Shown here in pieces: positions 9,301-28,000 of a stretch of DNA of 40,000 bases (the first letter of the stretch is position 1; every line of letters begins with the position of its first letter). The DNA comes from Botryococcus braunii (taxonomy: Eukaryota; Chlorophyta; Trebouxiophyceae). Location: NCBI GenBank assembly GCA_002005505.1, contig KV908355.1:1-40000 (forward strand), written 5' to 3'. The position numbers were made by a program, and so were the translations under genes. A model generated the notes under the pieces. It saw nothing but the letters and a program-made list of their open reading frames with translations. It was not told the DNA's origin and made no database searches.

Positions 9301-10152
9301 GAACGCATCAACAGAATCTTGGAAGATTACCTTCGGCATTATGTGGGGGGGAGACAGACTGATTGGGATAAGCATTTGTGTGAGGCCGAGTTCGCATATA
9401 ATAATACTTACAATCAATCTATCAATACTACTCCGTTTCGCTTAACTTTTGGGCAGGACCCTGTGATCCCTTTTCAAGAAATCTATGATGCACCTGTTCT
9501 TGGTCGTGGTATCGAGCAAGAATATGTTCCAGCTGCGGCTGAGTTTGTCAGACGTATGCGGTGGGACTTAGAACGGGCCAGGACTTGCCTTAAGGCAGCC
9601 CAAGAAAGACAGAAGGCGTACGCCGATAAAAGGCGGCGGGACCTACCAAGCTTTGAAGTAGGTCAACAAGTCCTGCTTTCGTCAAAGAATATTAAGTTCA
9701 AACATTCCAGGACTAAGAAATTGTTGCCAAGGTACATTGGCCCCTTTCCGGTCACCCGGGTTATTTCCCCGGTAGCATACAAGTTGCTGCTACCTACGCA
9801 TATGCGCATGCACGACGTATTCCATGTTTCCCTTCTCAAACCGTATAAAACTGACGGAAGCGTGCAACCCCCACCTCCTCCTGAAATCATAGATGGTGAG
9901 CTAGAATATGAGGTGGAGGCAGTGCTTGCACATAGAGAGCGGAAACTTAGGGGCAAGAAAGTAGTGCGCGAGTATCTTATTAAGTGGGCCGGCTATGAGA
10001 GCATCCATAATACCTGGGAACCCGAGGAAAACTTAGTGCATTCTCGAGAGGCGGTACAGCAGTACTGGAGTCTAACCACGGGGCGTGGGTCGGAAGCTAA
10101 ACGGACAGGAACGGAAGCTACATCTCAACGCAAGCGTGCTAGGCGTGCTTGA
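6247..10152 (+). CDS. Gypsy pol: protease, reverse transcriptase, RNase H, integrase, chromodomain
   Basis: The frame is open from 6247 after a stop at 6244-6246 and has no early ATG, consistent with entry by frameshift. In order: aspartic protease LVDTGATHTF (DTG at 6529-6537); reverse transcriptase with FSSFDLLSGYHQ and active-site YLDD at 7708-7719; RNase H beginning VVTDASDIGVG with the first Asp at 8152; integrase zinc finger His 8800, His 8821, Cys 8911, Cys 8920; integrase core Asp 9010, Asp 9193 and Glu 9301 (D-D-35-E); a GPF/Y-type module (PRYIGPFPV); and a chromodomain from about 9898 to 10065 (YLIKWAGYESIHNTWEPEENL is interrupted by no stop). The chromodomain is expected to steer integration to particular chromatin. 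All visible catalytic residues are present, so this copy could be active apart from its broken gag. Confidence 0.96.
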   Translation, partial: TNIITLSARPAWDTSNACLLCLRGKSCQKCDQFPFLKGMRVLLQGKKDRNIPYSYVVYYAPPQHCISFCQALAHPDLAFIFNIRCGGVSGVALVDTGATHTFVRRSFVNTLGLRPVNTSVSVQLADGQTMTSAGTVSLRLHLSRTYVEQRKFIVCDRLLDGIDVILGNDFLKDRGAFIDYAQNALHLKPAHFPHYITLRNNAIVPETSPINHTKIISAISANRALRKGAQMFWGVVREETKEGTMGNGRDQSWEEIVLGKVASATMKEEPPPWDTDEATDLNLNSRDAIGSMTGKPKELRELLLQFLDDFPDKLPELPPDRGVAHTIPMEPGHVPPCRPTYRLAEPEVKECRRHVEELLTQGFIRPSSSPYGSPILFVRKKDGSFRMVIDYRAVNNLTRKDKYPLPRIDDLLDKLQGSQYFSSFDLLSGYHQVRLHEADVPKTAFRTPFGSYEFLVMPFGLTNAPSTFQRLMNSIFHDFIREGFVVIYLDDLLLHSQSLEDHYQHLARVLERLREQKLYAKLSKCDFLTSELCYLGHVVGRDGLKVDPAKVKAIKDWPTPTTATHVRQFLGLANYFRKFVKNYSTIAAPLTHLTGKTPWIWGNTEQHSFDSLKNALVNAPTSVLPNPQKPYRVVTDASDIGVGAVLLQDQKPVAYFSKKFNSAETRYSTTEKELLGVLYALKEWRCYVLGTSFVVVTDHKANSFLQTQSLLSPRRARWAEYLQQFDIKWEWSPGVGNPADPLSRCPNLAVANVSGGHLGEHSLLVEADMMGAGEAADSHSLPSQLEGMEAWVRVLKDAYLVDGWLSRKQNRRKLAHRNGFWYKNSRLYVPWHYVSVDGAERNLRREILENLHGPPIVGHQGRDRTIELVARSWWWPGVNADVTDYVAHCDSCQRVKPFSGLPVGLLHPLEIPSRKWESMSMDLITGLPKTKSGYNAIWVGVDRLSKFAHFAPTSQEADAADIAQLLRTRVFTLHGFPREIVSDRDPRWVGKFCQELFRLTGCRSALSTAFHPQSDGQTERINRILEDYLRHYVGGRQTDWDKHLCEAEFAYNNTYNQSINTTPFRLTFGQDPVIPFQEIYDAPVLGRGIEQEYVPAAAEFVRRMRWDLERARTCLKAAQERQKAYADKRRRDLPSFEVGQQVLLSSKNIKFKHSRTKKLLPRYIGPFPVTRVISPVAYKLLLPTHMRMHDVFHVSLLKPYKTDGSVQPPPPPEIIDGELEYEVEAVLAHRERKLRGKKVVREYLIKWAGYESIHNTWEPEENLVHSREAVQQYWSLTTGRGSEAKRTGTEATSQRKRARRA
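6346..6352 (+). promoter_or_regulatory. Candidate -1 ribosomal frameshift heptamer CCCTTTT
   Basis: In the middle-ORF frame the codons read TTC CCT TTT TGA, so C CCT TTT fits X XXY YYZ and lies directly before the stop. After a -1 shift, reading continues CCC TTT TTG AAG in the pol frame. A weak GGGCA/TGCTC stem (6357-6361 and 6368-6372, one G-T pair) starts four bases downstream. The pattern is seen; function is inferred. Confidence 0.55.
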
Positions 10153-10632
10153 CGCCCTGGCAGGTCGGGTCGGCCCCTTGGTGCTCCTTTTGTGGGAAGC
10201 TCTGGACGTGGCAACCAGAGTGCACCTTGGGGGTACTCCAGTATGGGTAGACCTTAGGAGTGGAACGGACATGGGAACGGACGAGAGTGAGGCCCCTCTC
10301 GGGTGCGTGCGGTGCTAACCGCTCACCCTGGACAGGACACATGTGTAGAGTGTCGCGACTTGTGTTTACCCTGATGTATCGTGATGTGGAAAGGACCAGT
10401 GGAAAGGACTGGACTAGTTGTCGTATCGGTTCCCGGGTTCGCGTAAAGGACAGGACTGGACATGTAGGAACATACACGGACTGGACTGGATATGTAAGGA
10501 CTGGACAGGACAAGGGGTCCGGCTGGGGCTGGGGACGCCGGACTAGCGACTCTCGGTCTCTAAAGCTCCAAAACCTAAAGCCTTGGGTGGTTAGGTTAGT
10601 CTCCTTACCTACTTGGCCGGGACGTCCAAGAT
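10153..10632 (+). other. Gypsy 3' untranslated tail with GGACTGGAC-type repeats
   Basis: There is no supported gene in this 480-bp stretch. Short GGAC/GGACTGGAC/GGACAGGAC motifs recur irregularly between about 10395 and 10515. It ends at the polypurine tract. Confidence 0.7.
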
Positions 10633-10645
10633 AGGAGGGGGAGGA
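10633..10645 (+). other. Gypsy polypurine tract
   Basis: AGGAGGGGGAGGA, thirteen purines directly abutting the 3' LTR. This is the plus-strand priming site in LTR retrotransposons. Confidence 0.9.
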
Positions 10646-10886
10646 TGTAACAGGGGTTCAACGATCGGGTGAACCTCGTGACGCATAACAGCGTTACACG
10701 TGCAGTAGCGCACCGGTGGTGCTGCTGTGCGGGGAGAGATTGGACAAGATAGAGAGGTGTTAGGATAGTCTAGGCACCTAAAGGCTTGGGTTTAGAGTTA
10801 TAGAGACCTTGGGCGAGAGGTGGAGCCCCATTATGTAAGGTTCGTTGCAGTCGGGGTTTGGGACCTTTGCCGATCGGTCCGTGACA
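10646..10886 (+). repeat. Gypsy 3' LTR, 241 bp
   Basis: Matches the 5' LTR except G at 10705 (C at 1748). Starts TGTAACAGG and ends GTGACA, followed by CACTG. Confidence 0.96.
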
Positions 10887-10891
10887 CACTG
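10887..10891 (+). repeat. Gypsy target site duplication, right copy
   Basis: CACTG, identical to 1684-1688. Confidence 0.93.
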
Positions 10892-12009
10892 TCTGCAGGT
10901 TGCACAAAGCCTTGTATGGGCTTAAACAGGCTCCTAGGGCCTGGTATGTCACTATCAGCAGTTTTCTAAAATCTGCTGGTTTTGTCATTTCTGATGCAGA
11001 CCCATCTTTATTTATATTGCAGAGAGCTAGTTCTGAGACTGTTTATCTACTTTTATATGTGGATGATATTCTCATTGTTTCTCAGGACCCCAAATGTATC
11101 TCTGAAGTGAAGTCTCTCCTTGCAAGTAAGTTTGCAGTGAAGGATTTAGGGGAGGCCCGACACTTTTTGGGCATGCAGATTACCTTTGAAAGGTATTTAG
11201 ATGGTAGTCTAAAGTCAGTGAAGTTATCTAATGAGAAGCTAATCACTGACATTTTGGACAGCTTTGGCATGACAGGCTGCAACCCCAAGGCTACACCCCT
11301 GGATAATTCATTCAAGTTGCAGAAGAATTCAGGGGATCCCTTGCCTAAAGACAACAGGTACAGGGAACTTGTGGGGGGCATTTTATACTTGGCCAACACA
11401 ATTAGGCCTGATCTGTCATATGCTACTGGTGTTCTTGCACGTTTTGCAAATGCCCCTTCAAATACACATCTCAGTGCTGGCATGCATGTCTTAAAATATC
11501 TTGCTGGTACTAAGAATTTGGGGCTTGTGTGGGAGAAGAGTGACAAAGGTTTTATGGCCTTTGTTGACTCAGATTATGCAGGGGATTTGGATGGTAGAAA
11601 GTCCACCTCTGGTTTTGTCTTCATGTCCGGGTCAGCTGCAGTTTCATGGGGTAGCAAGTTGCAACCAATAGTTGCTTTGTCTACTGTTGAAGCTGAGTTT
11701 ATTTCCTTGTGCACTAGAGTTCAGGAGGCACTGTGGTTCACCAAGTTGATTACTGACTTTGGTGAAAATCCTGGTAGTATTGTGGTTTACACAGACAATA
11801 CTGGGGCCCTTGCTAATGTGAAGGGGATTCCCATTTCATCCAGGACTAAACACATTGCTGTAAGGTACCACAGGGTCAGAGATGAGGTGGAGAATGGAGC
11901 AATTGAGCCAAAGTATGTGGCTACCAGTGAAAATATTGCTGATTTCTTCACCAAGGTACTTTCCAAGGTCATTTTTGCCAAGCTTAGAGCAATGGCAGGT
12001 CTTAAATAA
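10892..12009 (+). CDS. Copia pol, right part: reverse transcriptase and RNase H
   Basis: Continues the frame interrupted at 1688, reading CRLHKALYGLKQAPRAWY, a hallmark of Copia reverse transcriptases. The active site YVDD is at 11056-11067. RNase H follows, with the Asp-containing FVDSDYAGD near 11560, the Glu in VALSTVEAEF near 11675 and YTDNTGALAN near 11790. It stops at TAA 12007-12009, close to the usual Copia C-terminus. No other mutation is visible. Confidence 0.95.
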
Positions 12010-12061
12010 ATTTGTGACCTATTTTCAAACAATATTTCTTGAGATGTTTCTCCCTACACAT

Positions 12062-12070
12062 GAGGGGAGG
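12062..12070 (+). other. Copia polypurine tract
   Basis: GAGGGGAGG lies directly before the TGTTGG that opens the 3' LTR. Confidence 0.85.
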
Positions 12071-12884
12071 TGTTGGAAAAATGGACACTAACATGTATAC
12101 CTTAGGTATTTCTTCAACATGTTGGGTCATTTCATCTTAGCATGTTTGTGAGTCACATCAATTCATTTCAAGGGTTTATAATATTAAGAATGCTCATAAA
12201 CATTAAGGTACAATCTTAGTTCACTTGGGTGTGTTTGTACTGTATGGTACTTTAAGGTAAATTGACACTCATAGTGGTTTATAGTGGCCCTGGTACAATT
12301 TCGGGCTGTGTTCTGGTTGTTTTCTAGTAAGGTATACTTATCACAGATCTCATCGATCGTGAGACTTTAAGTCCTGCGGTCCTTGGTGTTTGATTCGAGG
12401 TTCATCTCGGTGGTGAGTTAAAGTTTCGAGTCACTTAGACTCGAGATTAGCATCGACCGAGATTCGTACTATTCATTGACGACCATGTCGAATCATGAGG
12501 TACATTGAAATTCCAGTGCATAGTACTGATGGCATGCAAACTTGATCGTGCCCGTACTCTCTTAAGATCTGGAGTTGCAAACCTGTCAGGAGGCTAATAA
12601 ATGAGTAGTCTCCTCAGTTAGTATATATAGGAAGTGTCCAAGGGATCAGTCAGTCTTGAGTGCCCTTATCAAGCTCCTGTCCCGTTTGCTTGGTCGTGTT
12701 TCGTCCACTTCCATAAGCTTCTCTTGGGCACAGTTCACTTACTCAAAGAGTGTGAGTCACAGGGATTTTTATACAAATTCAAATTCTACAAATTCTGTTT
12801 TGATGATGCCATTATGCTAAACCAATGCCGTTAGTGTGTAGTGTGGTACTTGCGGATAGGGAAACCTATTCAAAAGTAACAACA
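12071..12884 (+). repeat. Copia 3' LTR, about 814 bp
   Basis: Begins TGTTGGAAAA after the polypurine tract and most likely ends AACAACA at 12884, giving short inverted ends TGTTG/CAACA. A TATA box (TATATATA, 12622-12629) would place transcript initiation near 12650. The 3' boundary is inferred from the inverted ends only, because the 5' LTR and left target duplication are outside the window; 12892 is an alternative. Confidence 0.75.
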
Positions 12885-13013
12885 GCAGAGCACGGTATCA
12901 AATGCTGGTGAAAGGAGACGGAGTGGGGGAAGTTGCGAGGGGGGATGTATGTAATTCTGCGATCTTGAAAGAAACTTGCTTCCTAAGAGCTATCACTGAC
13001 AAAGGCTTTCAGA
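12885..13013. other. Flank between Copia LTR and foldback sequence, no gene seen
   Basis: A short non-coding stretch. CTTGAAAGAAAC at 12964-12975 is the exact reverse complement of 13249-13260, so it may be an outer part of the foldback structure. Confidence 0.5.
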
Positions 13014-13201
13014 AACTGGAGGGTTTTGCTCAAGCTCTCAGATTTTAAGAAAGGAAGGAAACATTACATTCGGAACCAACCATCATGGCTGAAGGGATGA
13101 TAGGCTATTGGGATGGAACTACTAATTAGTATCACATCCCTACAGCCATGATGGCTGGTTCTGAATGTAATGTTTCCTTCCTTTCTTAGAGCAAAACCCT
13201 C
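13014..13201. repeat. Foldback (MITE-like) inverted repeat
   Basis: The arms 13047-13099 and 13135-13187 are inverted copies with three mismatches in 53 bp and a 35-bp loop. An outer perfect 13-bp pair, GAGGGTTTTGCTC at 13019-13031 and its complement at 13189-13201, extends the stem after a 15-base bulge on the left. There is no coding capacity and no clear target duplication. It could be a MITE relic or a small-RNA hairpin source. Confidence 0.8.
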
Positions 13202-13286
13202 ACGTTTAATAGAAAGAGTGAAGCCTATCCTAACCACACACCATAAACGTTTCTTTCAAGAAAAGCCTTTGTAACGGACCCACAGC

Positions 13287-13439
13287 TGAGCACTTTTTTC
13301 TGAGCACTCCCTTCACTGTGGAACCACAGTCTGGTCACCAGACTCTGGTGTCCTTTTAACGTCATCTGGAGACGCGGATTTGTTGCCCCGTGGTCACTAA
13401 GGGCTCAGTGACTGAGCACAACAGGTGCTCAGTGAGCAC
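13287..13439. promoter_or_regulatory. TGAGCAC motif cluster with palindromes upstream of the NLP-type gene
   Basis: TGAGCAC occurs at 13287, 13301, 13413 and 13433, and its complement GTGCTCA at 13425. Between them lie two adjoining palindromes: ACTGTGG-AA-CCACAGT at 13315-13330 and AGTCTGGT-C-ACCAGACT at 13328-13344. The location 250-400 bp before the first recognised exon would suit a promoter. Function is inferred only; a transposon remnant is equally possible. Confidence 0.35.
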
Positions 13440-13632
13440 TGTAAACGGGAGTCCCAATGACCGCCTTTGGGGCCATCACCTAAACCACCGTTTGGTACAG
13501 GACCGTTCAGGATACGGTCAGGGTTTCCTGTAATTTAGCTTAACTTGTAGGGAAGAAGTTATTGACGAGTTGGTTGGTTGTTTTCCAAGTGTTGCTTATT
13601 TGGCTGGTCTGGTTTTTTCTTCTGAGGGATTG

Positions 13633-13686
13633 ATGTCTGTGCCGGCGGTATGTCCTGTGCTTCCGATGGAAAATTTTTCCATGTAA
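13633..13686 (+). other. Possible upstream ORF, 17 codons, in frame with the first NLP exon
   Basis: ATG at 13633 to TAA at 13684-13686, in the same frame as the ATG at 13693 just two codons later. If transcription starts upstream, this could dampen initiation at 13693. Alternatively the TAAG at 13684-13687 is a splice acceptor and the real start lies further upstream. Confidence 0.3.
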
Positions 13687-13692
13687 GCCACT

Positions 13693-22496
<8,804 letters not shown>

Positions 22497-23790
22497 GCCT
22501 TGGCTTATTGGGTCCAGTTTGAGCGGGGTCAGGCAAGGTTGGTAAAACCAACACAAGAAAATTCTCCTGTTTGGCAGCTAGGATGGTGGGGAGAAGAGTA
22601 TCCCCCTTTTTGGCAGGAGACCTGTGTTCTTGAAGTTGAGAGGGGCAGGGGCCCCGCAGCTGGCCTTGGGGGGCAAGTGCCTCAGAAGTGCCTGATTTGA
22701 CTAGCATAGGTGCGGCGCCTCTTAAGTGCAGCGGAGACGAGCAAGAAAACGAGGTTCATTCTCGGGAGGGCCACGAAGTGTAGAAGGACCTCAACGTTTT
22801 GATTCTGAGACCGACCCACCCAAGAGATTAGAAGATATAAAATCCACTGTGCACTTTTCATGCCCCTGTCTGTGTCAGAGGCGTGCGCAGTGGCAGGGCC
22901 CCCTATGTGTGCTGCAGAGGGAATTACCTCCCAAGCCACGCTGACTGAGAGGTGGAGTCATGCCACTCGAGTCGTGTGAGCGGGCTATGCGTTTCGCTCG
23001 CATTTTCCAACGGATGTCTTGACGCCAGGCGTTAAACATCTACAGCGATGGCACATCCAGCACAGCAGGCATTCTACAGGGACCAGGCAGTTGGGGTCTC
23101 CTGGTCCCGTGGGGACCCGGTGCATACGTGTGGGGTCTCCCACAACGCCTTGTGTCCTGAGGTGCATGTCTCTGCTCATTGTAATGGTTCCAGCAGTTTA
23201 ACAAAGTATTGTTTGGAGAACACCGTCTTGTTTTTTGCAAAGACGGCTTGAAGTAGACCGTATGAGAGCCCACCTGCATCCCTGGGGCGACTCCACGCAC
23301 CTCCTGCTGGCATTTGCCTCACATGATTCTGCGCTTGGGCCGCTGGACGGAACGTGTGCATGAAGCTTTTTGGATTTTGGCATGGAGGGAAGGTGCTTGT
23401 GGTGCCCTGCGGAAGGCTTGTGTGCTGCAAAAACGCGTGTTGCACAGGTTTCTTTTTTCTTTTTCTTCCCTTTTTTCCTTTTTTTTGGGGGGGGGGGGGA
23501 GGAAATGCTGGTAGGGATTGTCCTGGAAGGCGCAAATCCCTCCAGTTTGGGCTTTGCGTATTGCCTAGCCCAACGGAACGTCCGCCGTCACCTATGCCTC
23601 ACGTGCTGCGCTCGTGGGACATTGCTGTCACAGGCGCCACAATTTTTCTCCCGCGTCTGGCGGTCTGTGAGAGGTCTATCCTTGTTTTTGTTGAGAGAGG
23701 TCAATTCGCGTGGTTTTCCTTGAACCTGTTACTCGTCAGCTGGCAGGCCCCCCGAGTGTTTGGGCTGGAGCTCCCCAGCCACGCCGCACT

Positions 23791-23792
23791 GC

Positions 23793-23877
<85 letters not shown>

Positions 23878-23879
23878 GT

Positions 23880-23954
<75 letters not shown>

Positions 23955-23972
23955 CGGTGTGTGCGTGTGTGA
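23791..23972 (+). repeat. (GC)n/(GT)n microsatellite
   Basis: GCGCGC runs followed by long GT tracts, repeated twice (break at 23875-23896). Alternating purine-pyrimidine of this kind can adopt Z-DNA. Confidence 0.97.
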
Positions 23973-24800
23973 GAAGATCCATGTATTTCCCGCTGCGTGG
24001 CAGGTGAAGATGGGGGGTTGAATTCAAGTCCACACAAGTCCCATGAGACCACAAGGCCCTCTTGCGTGCTCAGCCTGTAGTCATGAGCCGCGTGATCAGT
24101 ACTGTGGATGTCGTGGAGGGAATGCGTACAGGATCTTGCCCCATGTTGAGATCCTTCAGCTGTAACAGTGTGCAGTTCATGTGAAGCTGAAGTGTCCCTG
24201 TGCAAAATAGTTGTCTCCTCTGCCCCCCGCTCCAAGGCGTGTGCAGATGGGGTTTTGGCCCAGGACCACTTCAGGGCTCGTTGTAAGTGTGAAGCAATTT
24301 TGAAGATCGATGATTAGTTGCAGAAGCGAAATGTATCGGGAGTAGGGCTCATGCAGCAATCGCGTCTGTTCGCTGATGTGCAGCAGTGCCGTCCTGTGCA
24401 GCTTCCACGCGTCATCTCTTGCTTTGGACATCTGAAAGTCCGAGACAAGGGCTGGCATGATAATTGATTCCCAAGAAGGTTCTACTTGTGTGCCACTAAG
24501 TGGGCAAAAGTGGTTTGGAGGAGACCGTTCCCATATGCCCCTTTGTCTGTCTGATCGTGGGATTATTGTTCTGCATCAGTTTTATCGAGCGATGCAGTGC
24601 GGTGGTGGAATGAACGTGGGCAAGGACACATCAACGCTTATTCTCTGTGTGCAACTCAGATGAAAGGTGAGCATTGGCTTCTTTGGCTTACTGTAGGAGG
24701 CTCACAAATCCATGCTGTCATGGTTACGGCAAGAGCCCTCTGATAGCTCTGCGGGGGTGAGAGTGCAGCTTCTTCACTCCACAGTCTTTGGTTCTTCCAC

Positions 24801-25010
24801 ACCTGGTGGGTCCCATCCGTACTTGATGGTTCATCCACACTTGATGGTCCATCTACCCCTGACGGTTCATCCATACCTGATGGTCCATCCATACTTGATG
24901 GTCCATCCAAATTGATGGTCCATCCAAATTTGATGTTCCATCCACACTCGATGGTCCATCCACAGTCGGTGGGTCACTGGCGGTCGATGGTGCAATCACA
25001 GTTTATGGTA
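24801..25010 (+). repeat. Minisatellite, 18-bp unit, about eleven copies
   Basis: Variants of TTGATGGTCCATCCACAC. The 18-bp period keeps frames open on both strands (six-residue repeats such as MVHPHL or MDGPSS), which explains the ORFs without implying a gene. Confidence 0.9.
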
Positions 25011-28000
25011 GTTCCCACTTTAGGGCAGGCAGACCTTTCTTGCGATAGGTGTTTCCTGTTTATCAGTACGCTCCAACCCGGGGCTTCATTTGCATTAGCC
25101 CTGGCAATGGAGGTGTCAGGTTCATCGCATCTGCTGGGTCAAAGACCTGGACCTCTGACGGAAGCCCACTCTCTTTCAAAGCATGTGCAACCGAGTCCGT
25201 CCTGGTCTTTGATCTGCACTGCGTGCGACGGCGCTTGCAGCCCGCCATGAAGAGGGCGATGTGTTTGCACAGCCTCTCTCATGGCAATGCCCGGCGGCAC
25301 CATACTCTCTATTTGGCACACTACAGAAGCGTAAATGTCATAGCTGTGTTTAACATCGTCAACCTAATGGACAGTATGGTGCTTGAGGAGCCAACTTGTT
25401 TTTCGGCAACCCACAAGGAAATGCGGAAGGTTGTGTAGGCAAAGTCTGGGACTCATTCGGTGTTTAAACATGATGTCAAATGTGCTCATTGTGCTGACAG
25501 GCTCTCACGTGTATAAGGTGGCAAATTTGCAGGTCGGCAAGGATAGCACTACAAACCTTTAGCATATGTTTTGAGTGAGCAGAATTTTGCGTGATTTTTC
25601 AGTATTGGTGAGTGTTACAAATTCTGGCGGGCGTACGTATCCTGCTTTTCCTCTTCCGGGTCATCTACGGCTATCGCAGCTGTGGCGAGGAAAGGCCATA
25701 TTGCAATTGCCGTGAGGAAGGGCGGTAGCAGCAAATGCCAGTGTCAAAATCTTTTGCGTCAAGGGCCTCTTCCAGTTGGCAGGGGTGCTTACGGGGTTTA
25801 CCCAGAAAACTCGGCCATAATTTGCAAATTGGTCAAAGGGCTATTATGTCGAAGTGACCTTGAGCCCCAGAAGGGGCGACGCACATGAAAGAAAGCCAAA
25901 AGACTCCATACAGTCCAGGTTGCTGTAACCGTAGCAGCCCATAGTCATTGATAGTCAGAGGTAGGTAGATTGTATATTGTGTTCTTCGCTGCGTGTGGTT
26001 TGGTCTTCGTTTGCATGCTCCTTACTCTGCTAGGACTTTGTAAATGCAGGTTTATCACCGGGCTGTTGACAAATGGATAGGTGATCTAGATCATACAATC
26101 GTTGTCATCCAGGCATGACACTTGGCCGGGTAGTCCAGTGACATTTGTGTTGTCCGCGACCCCATGATTGGCATGAGGACGACTTAATTTTCCCATGCGA
26201 ACCATTTTAATAATGGCAGTGCCCGATGCAGGTTGCTGATAGGATGTTGTCCTTCCACCCAGTTGTTTACTTTCAAGAATTGTATGTCTAAGATAGCAAT
26301 AGTTAGGTACCGTGAAATCAGGCAGGTTGCTACCGTGAACAAGTTAGGTATCGTGAGTTCCAGGGGTTTCAGATAGGAGAGAATCCGGATGATTTCTCTC
26401 CATTCGTTCCATCCAGATCTGGGGCAGTGCCATTTGCTTCAAACATCCGCAATCATCCGGCTCTGAGCATTCGTCTTGGCGCTTATCTCTAGGTGAAGTA
26501 GATTCCTAGAAGGAAAGTGAACATTGTCTAGCACGTAATCCCTTCGGCGTAGATATCACGTCGCAGAGTCAGTCTTGTGATGGCTGGCGTGGACCACCCG
26601 ATTATCCCCTGGCAGGTTTGAATTCCTGCATTCCACAATAGGAGCTTGTGTATCTGCTTTTGATATTGCGTCATATATAAATAGGTAGTGCACTGCATGT
26701 GGCCCATGCGTGAGAGCGTGAGAGCAAGCCTTGAACCCCATTCAAGTCATGTCTTTGGTACCGTTTGGGCTACTCCAACTTATGGTGTTTGTCCCGGTAC
26801 CCATGGGATGGGCACCCACCCTTTTTGTCCTACGAAGTTTGTGGGCACGTGCCAAACTCCTGGTGTGCATTCAGACGTGACATTTTTACGGTTTGTCGAA
26901 AATTTGTCCTGAGCAACATATGCAGCAGGATGTCTTCCATGAAGCCTACATAAGGTGATTGGGGATTTTGTACATTTTGCTATTTCATGCCTGGTATCAG
27001 TGTCCGACCTTACTACTGCACACAGCATCGAGATATGCCTTGGCTATCTGTGTGCTAGGCATCAGCTTACATTCAAGCTTTGCGATTGTTAAGGTAATCC
27101 TCATGAACAGGGTGATTGGCTACGTGCGATCTGCCAACTCAGTGCCGCCTGACTTTGACGCAGGCGACACTCCACATATAGCATGGCTAAGTTGGTGGCG
27201 GTTTCCACGTCAGCAAAGCCGTACGGTTTTCCAACCACGTCTCCAACAGTAATTCGAATTCTTTGGACGAGTGCCACGGTGCTGGCTTTCATCTCTTTTT
27301 GGGATGGAGAGGGAGTCAAAGCGCAAGTAGCCCTTACTTGTGTTGTGACTTACACTAGATACCGTGATGGAAAGCCAGTAGTTTGAGCAATGTCTAATTT
27401 ACAGCCTTATGAGGTTGGAAATAAGACAAGACTACGAAGTATTTATGGGTCAGACGGACTGTATTGCGTGATTGGTTACATTGTCAGAAGGCACAGAAGA
27501 CGTGTACATTCAGATGCGAAGTTTAGGTTGGAACAGGTCCCAGGATGTCCTTGCATGGCACTCGAGTTGTCACAATTGTATTTTAGACCGTGGGAAGAAG
27601 TATCTTTAGTTGACACTTTGGAACACCCTTATGTAAAAGGCTGATTAGAGCAAGTAAGAGCGTGTGCACGCTAGCGCTTGAGCAAATGCGAGCCGTCAGA
27701 ATTTGCTGCTTTGCGCTCGAGTGATAGGCGTCACTCTTAATACTAAATAGCCTGCTCAGTGCGGACCGTGCTCGCCGGCGGTACTGCAAACTCCGCAACT
27801 TGTTACGAGCAGGCTCTCGCCCTCTCACGCTCTCAACCTCGATGAAACACCCTCCCACACTCTCTAGACAATTGGTATTCTCTAACTTGAGCAATAAATG
27901 GCGAATGAGCACAATGGGCAAACTACGATGCGCGGATATTGCACTGTATATTATCTTTCTTCACAATCCCCACCACCCCACAGTCCTTCCAGAAGAAATA

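Larger units (their letters stand above)
1689..10886 (+). mobile_element. Ty3/Gypsy chromovirus, near-identical LTRs, itself carrying a nested insertion
   Basis: Bounded by two 241-bp TG...CA LTRs and a 5-bp CACTG duplication. The order is LTR, primer site, gag (split by another element), a short middle ORF, protease, reverse transcriptase, RNase H, integrase, chromodomain, a 480-bp tail, polypurine tract, LTR. The integrase-last order and the C-terminal chromodomain place it in the chromoviruses. The LTRs differ at a single base (1748 C against 10705 G), so insertion into the Copia element is recent. Without the nested 2.7-kb element it would be about 6.5 kb. Confidence 0.96.
1..12884 (+). 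mobile_element. Ty1/Copia LTR retrotransposon, 5' end outside the window, split by a Gypsy insertion
   Basis: The pol reading frame runs integrase, reverse transcriptase, RNase H, which is the Copia order. It is cut at 1688 by the Gypsy element and resumes in the same frame at 10892. Downstream come a polypurine tract and a 3' LTR starting TGTTGG. The 5' LTR, primer site and gag lie left of the window. No stop or frameshift is visible in the Copia frame apart from the insertion, so the element was probably intact when it was hit. Confidence 0.93.

Noticed and set aside
8483..9417. Minus-strand ORFs within Gypsy pol
   Set aside because: They are antisense shadows of the integrase coding region.
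12885..12910. GGTATCAAATGC as a primer binding site after the Copia LTR, implying a tandem element
   Set aside because: Only partial match to the initiator tRNA site, and no gag follows; probably chance.
27183..27644. Two adjacent small ORFs as a gene
   Set aside because: Sequences show no known domain, and lengths and spacing are ordinary for random frames in this region.
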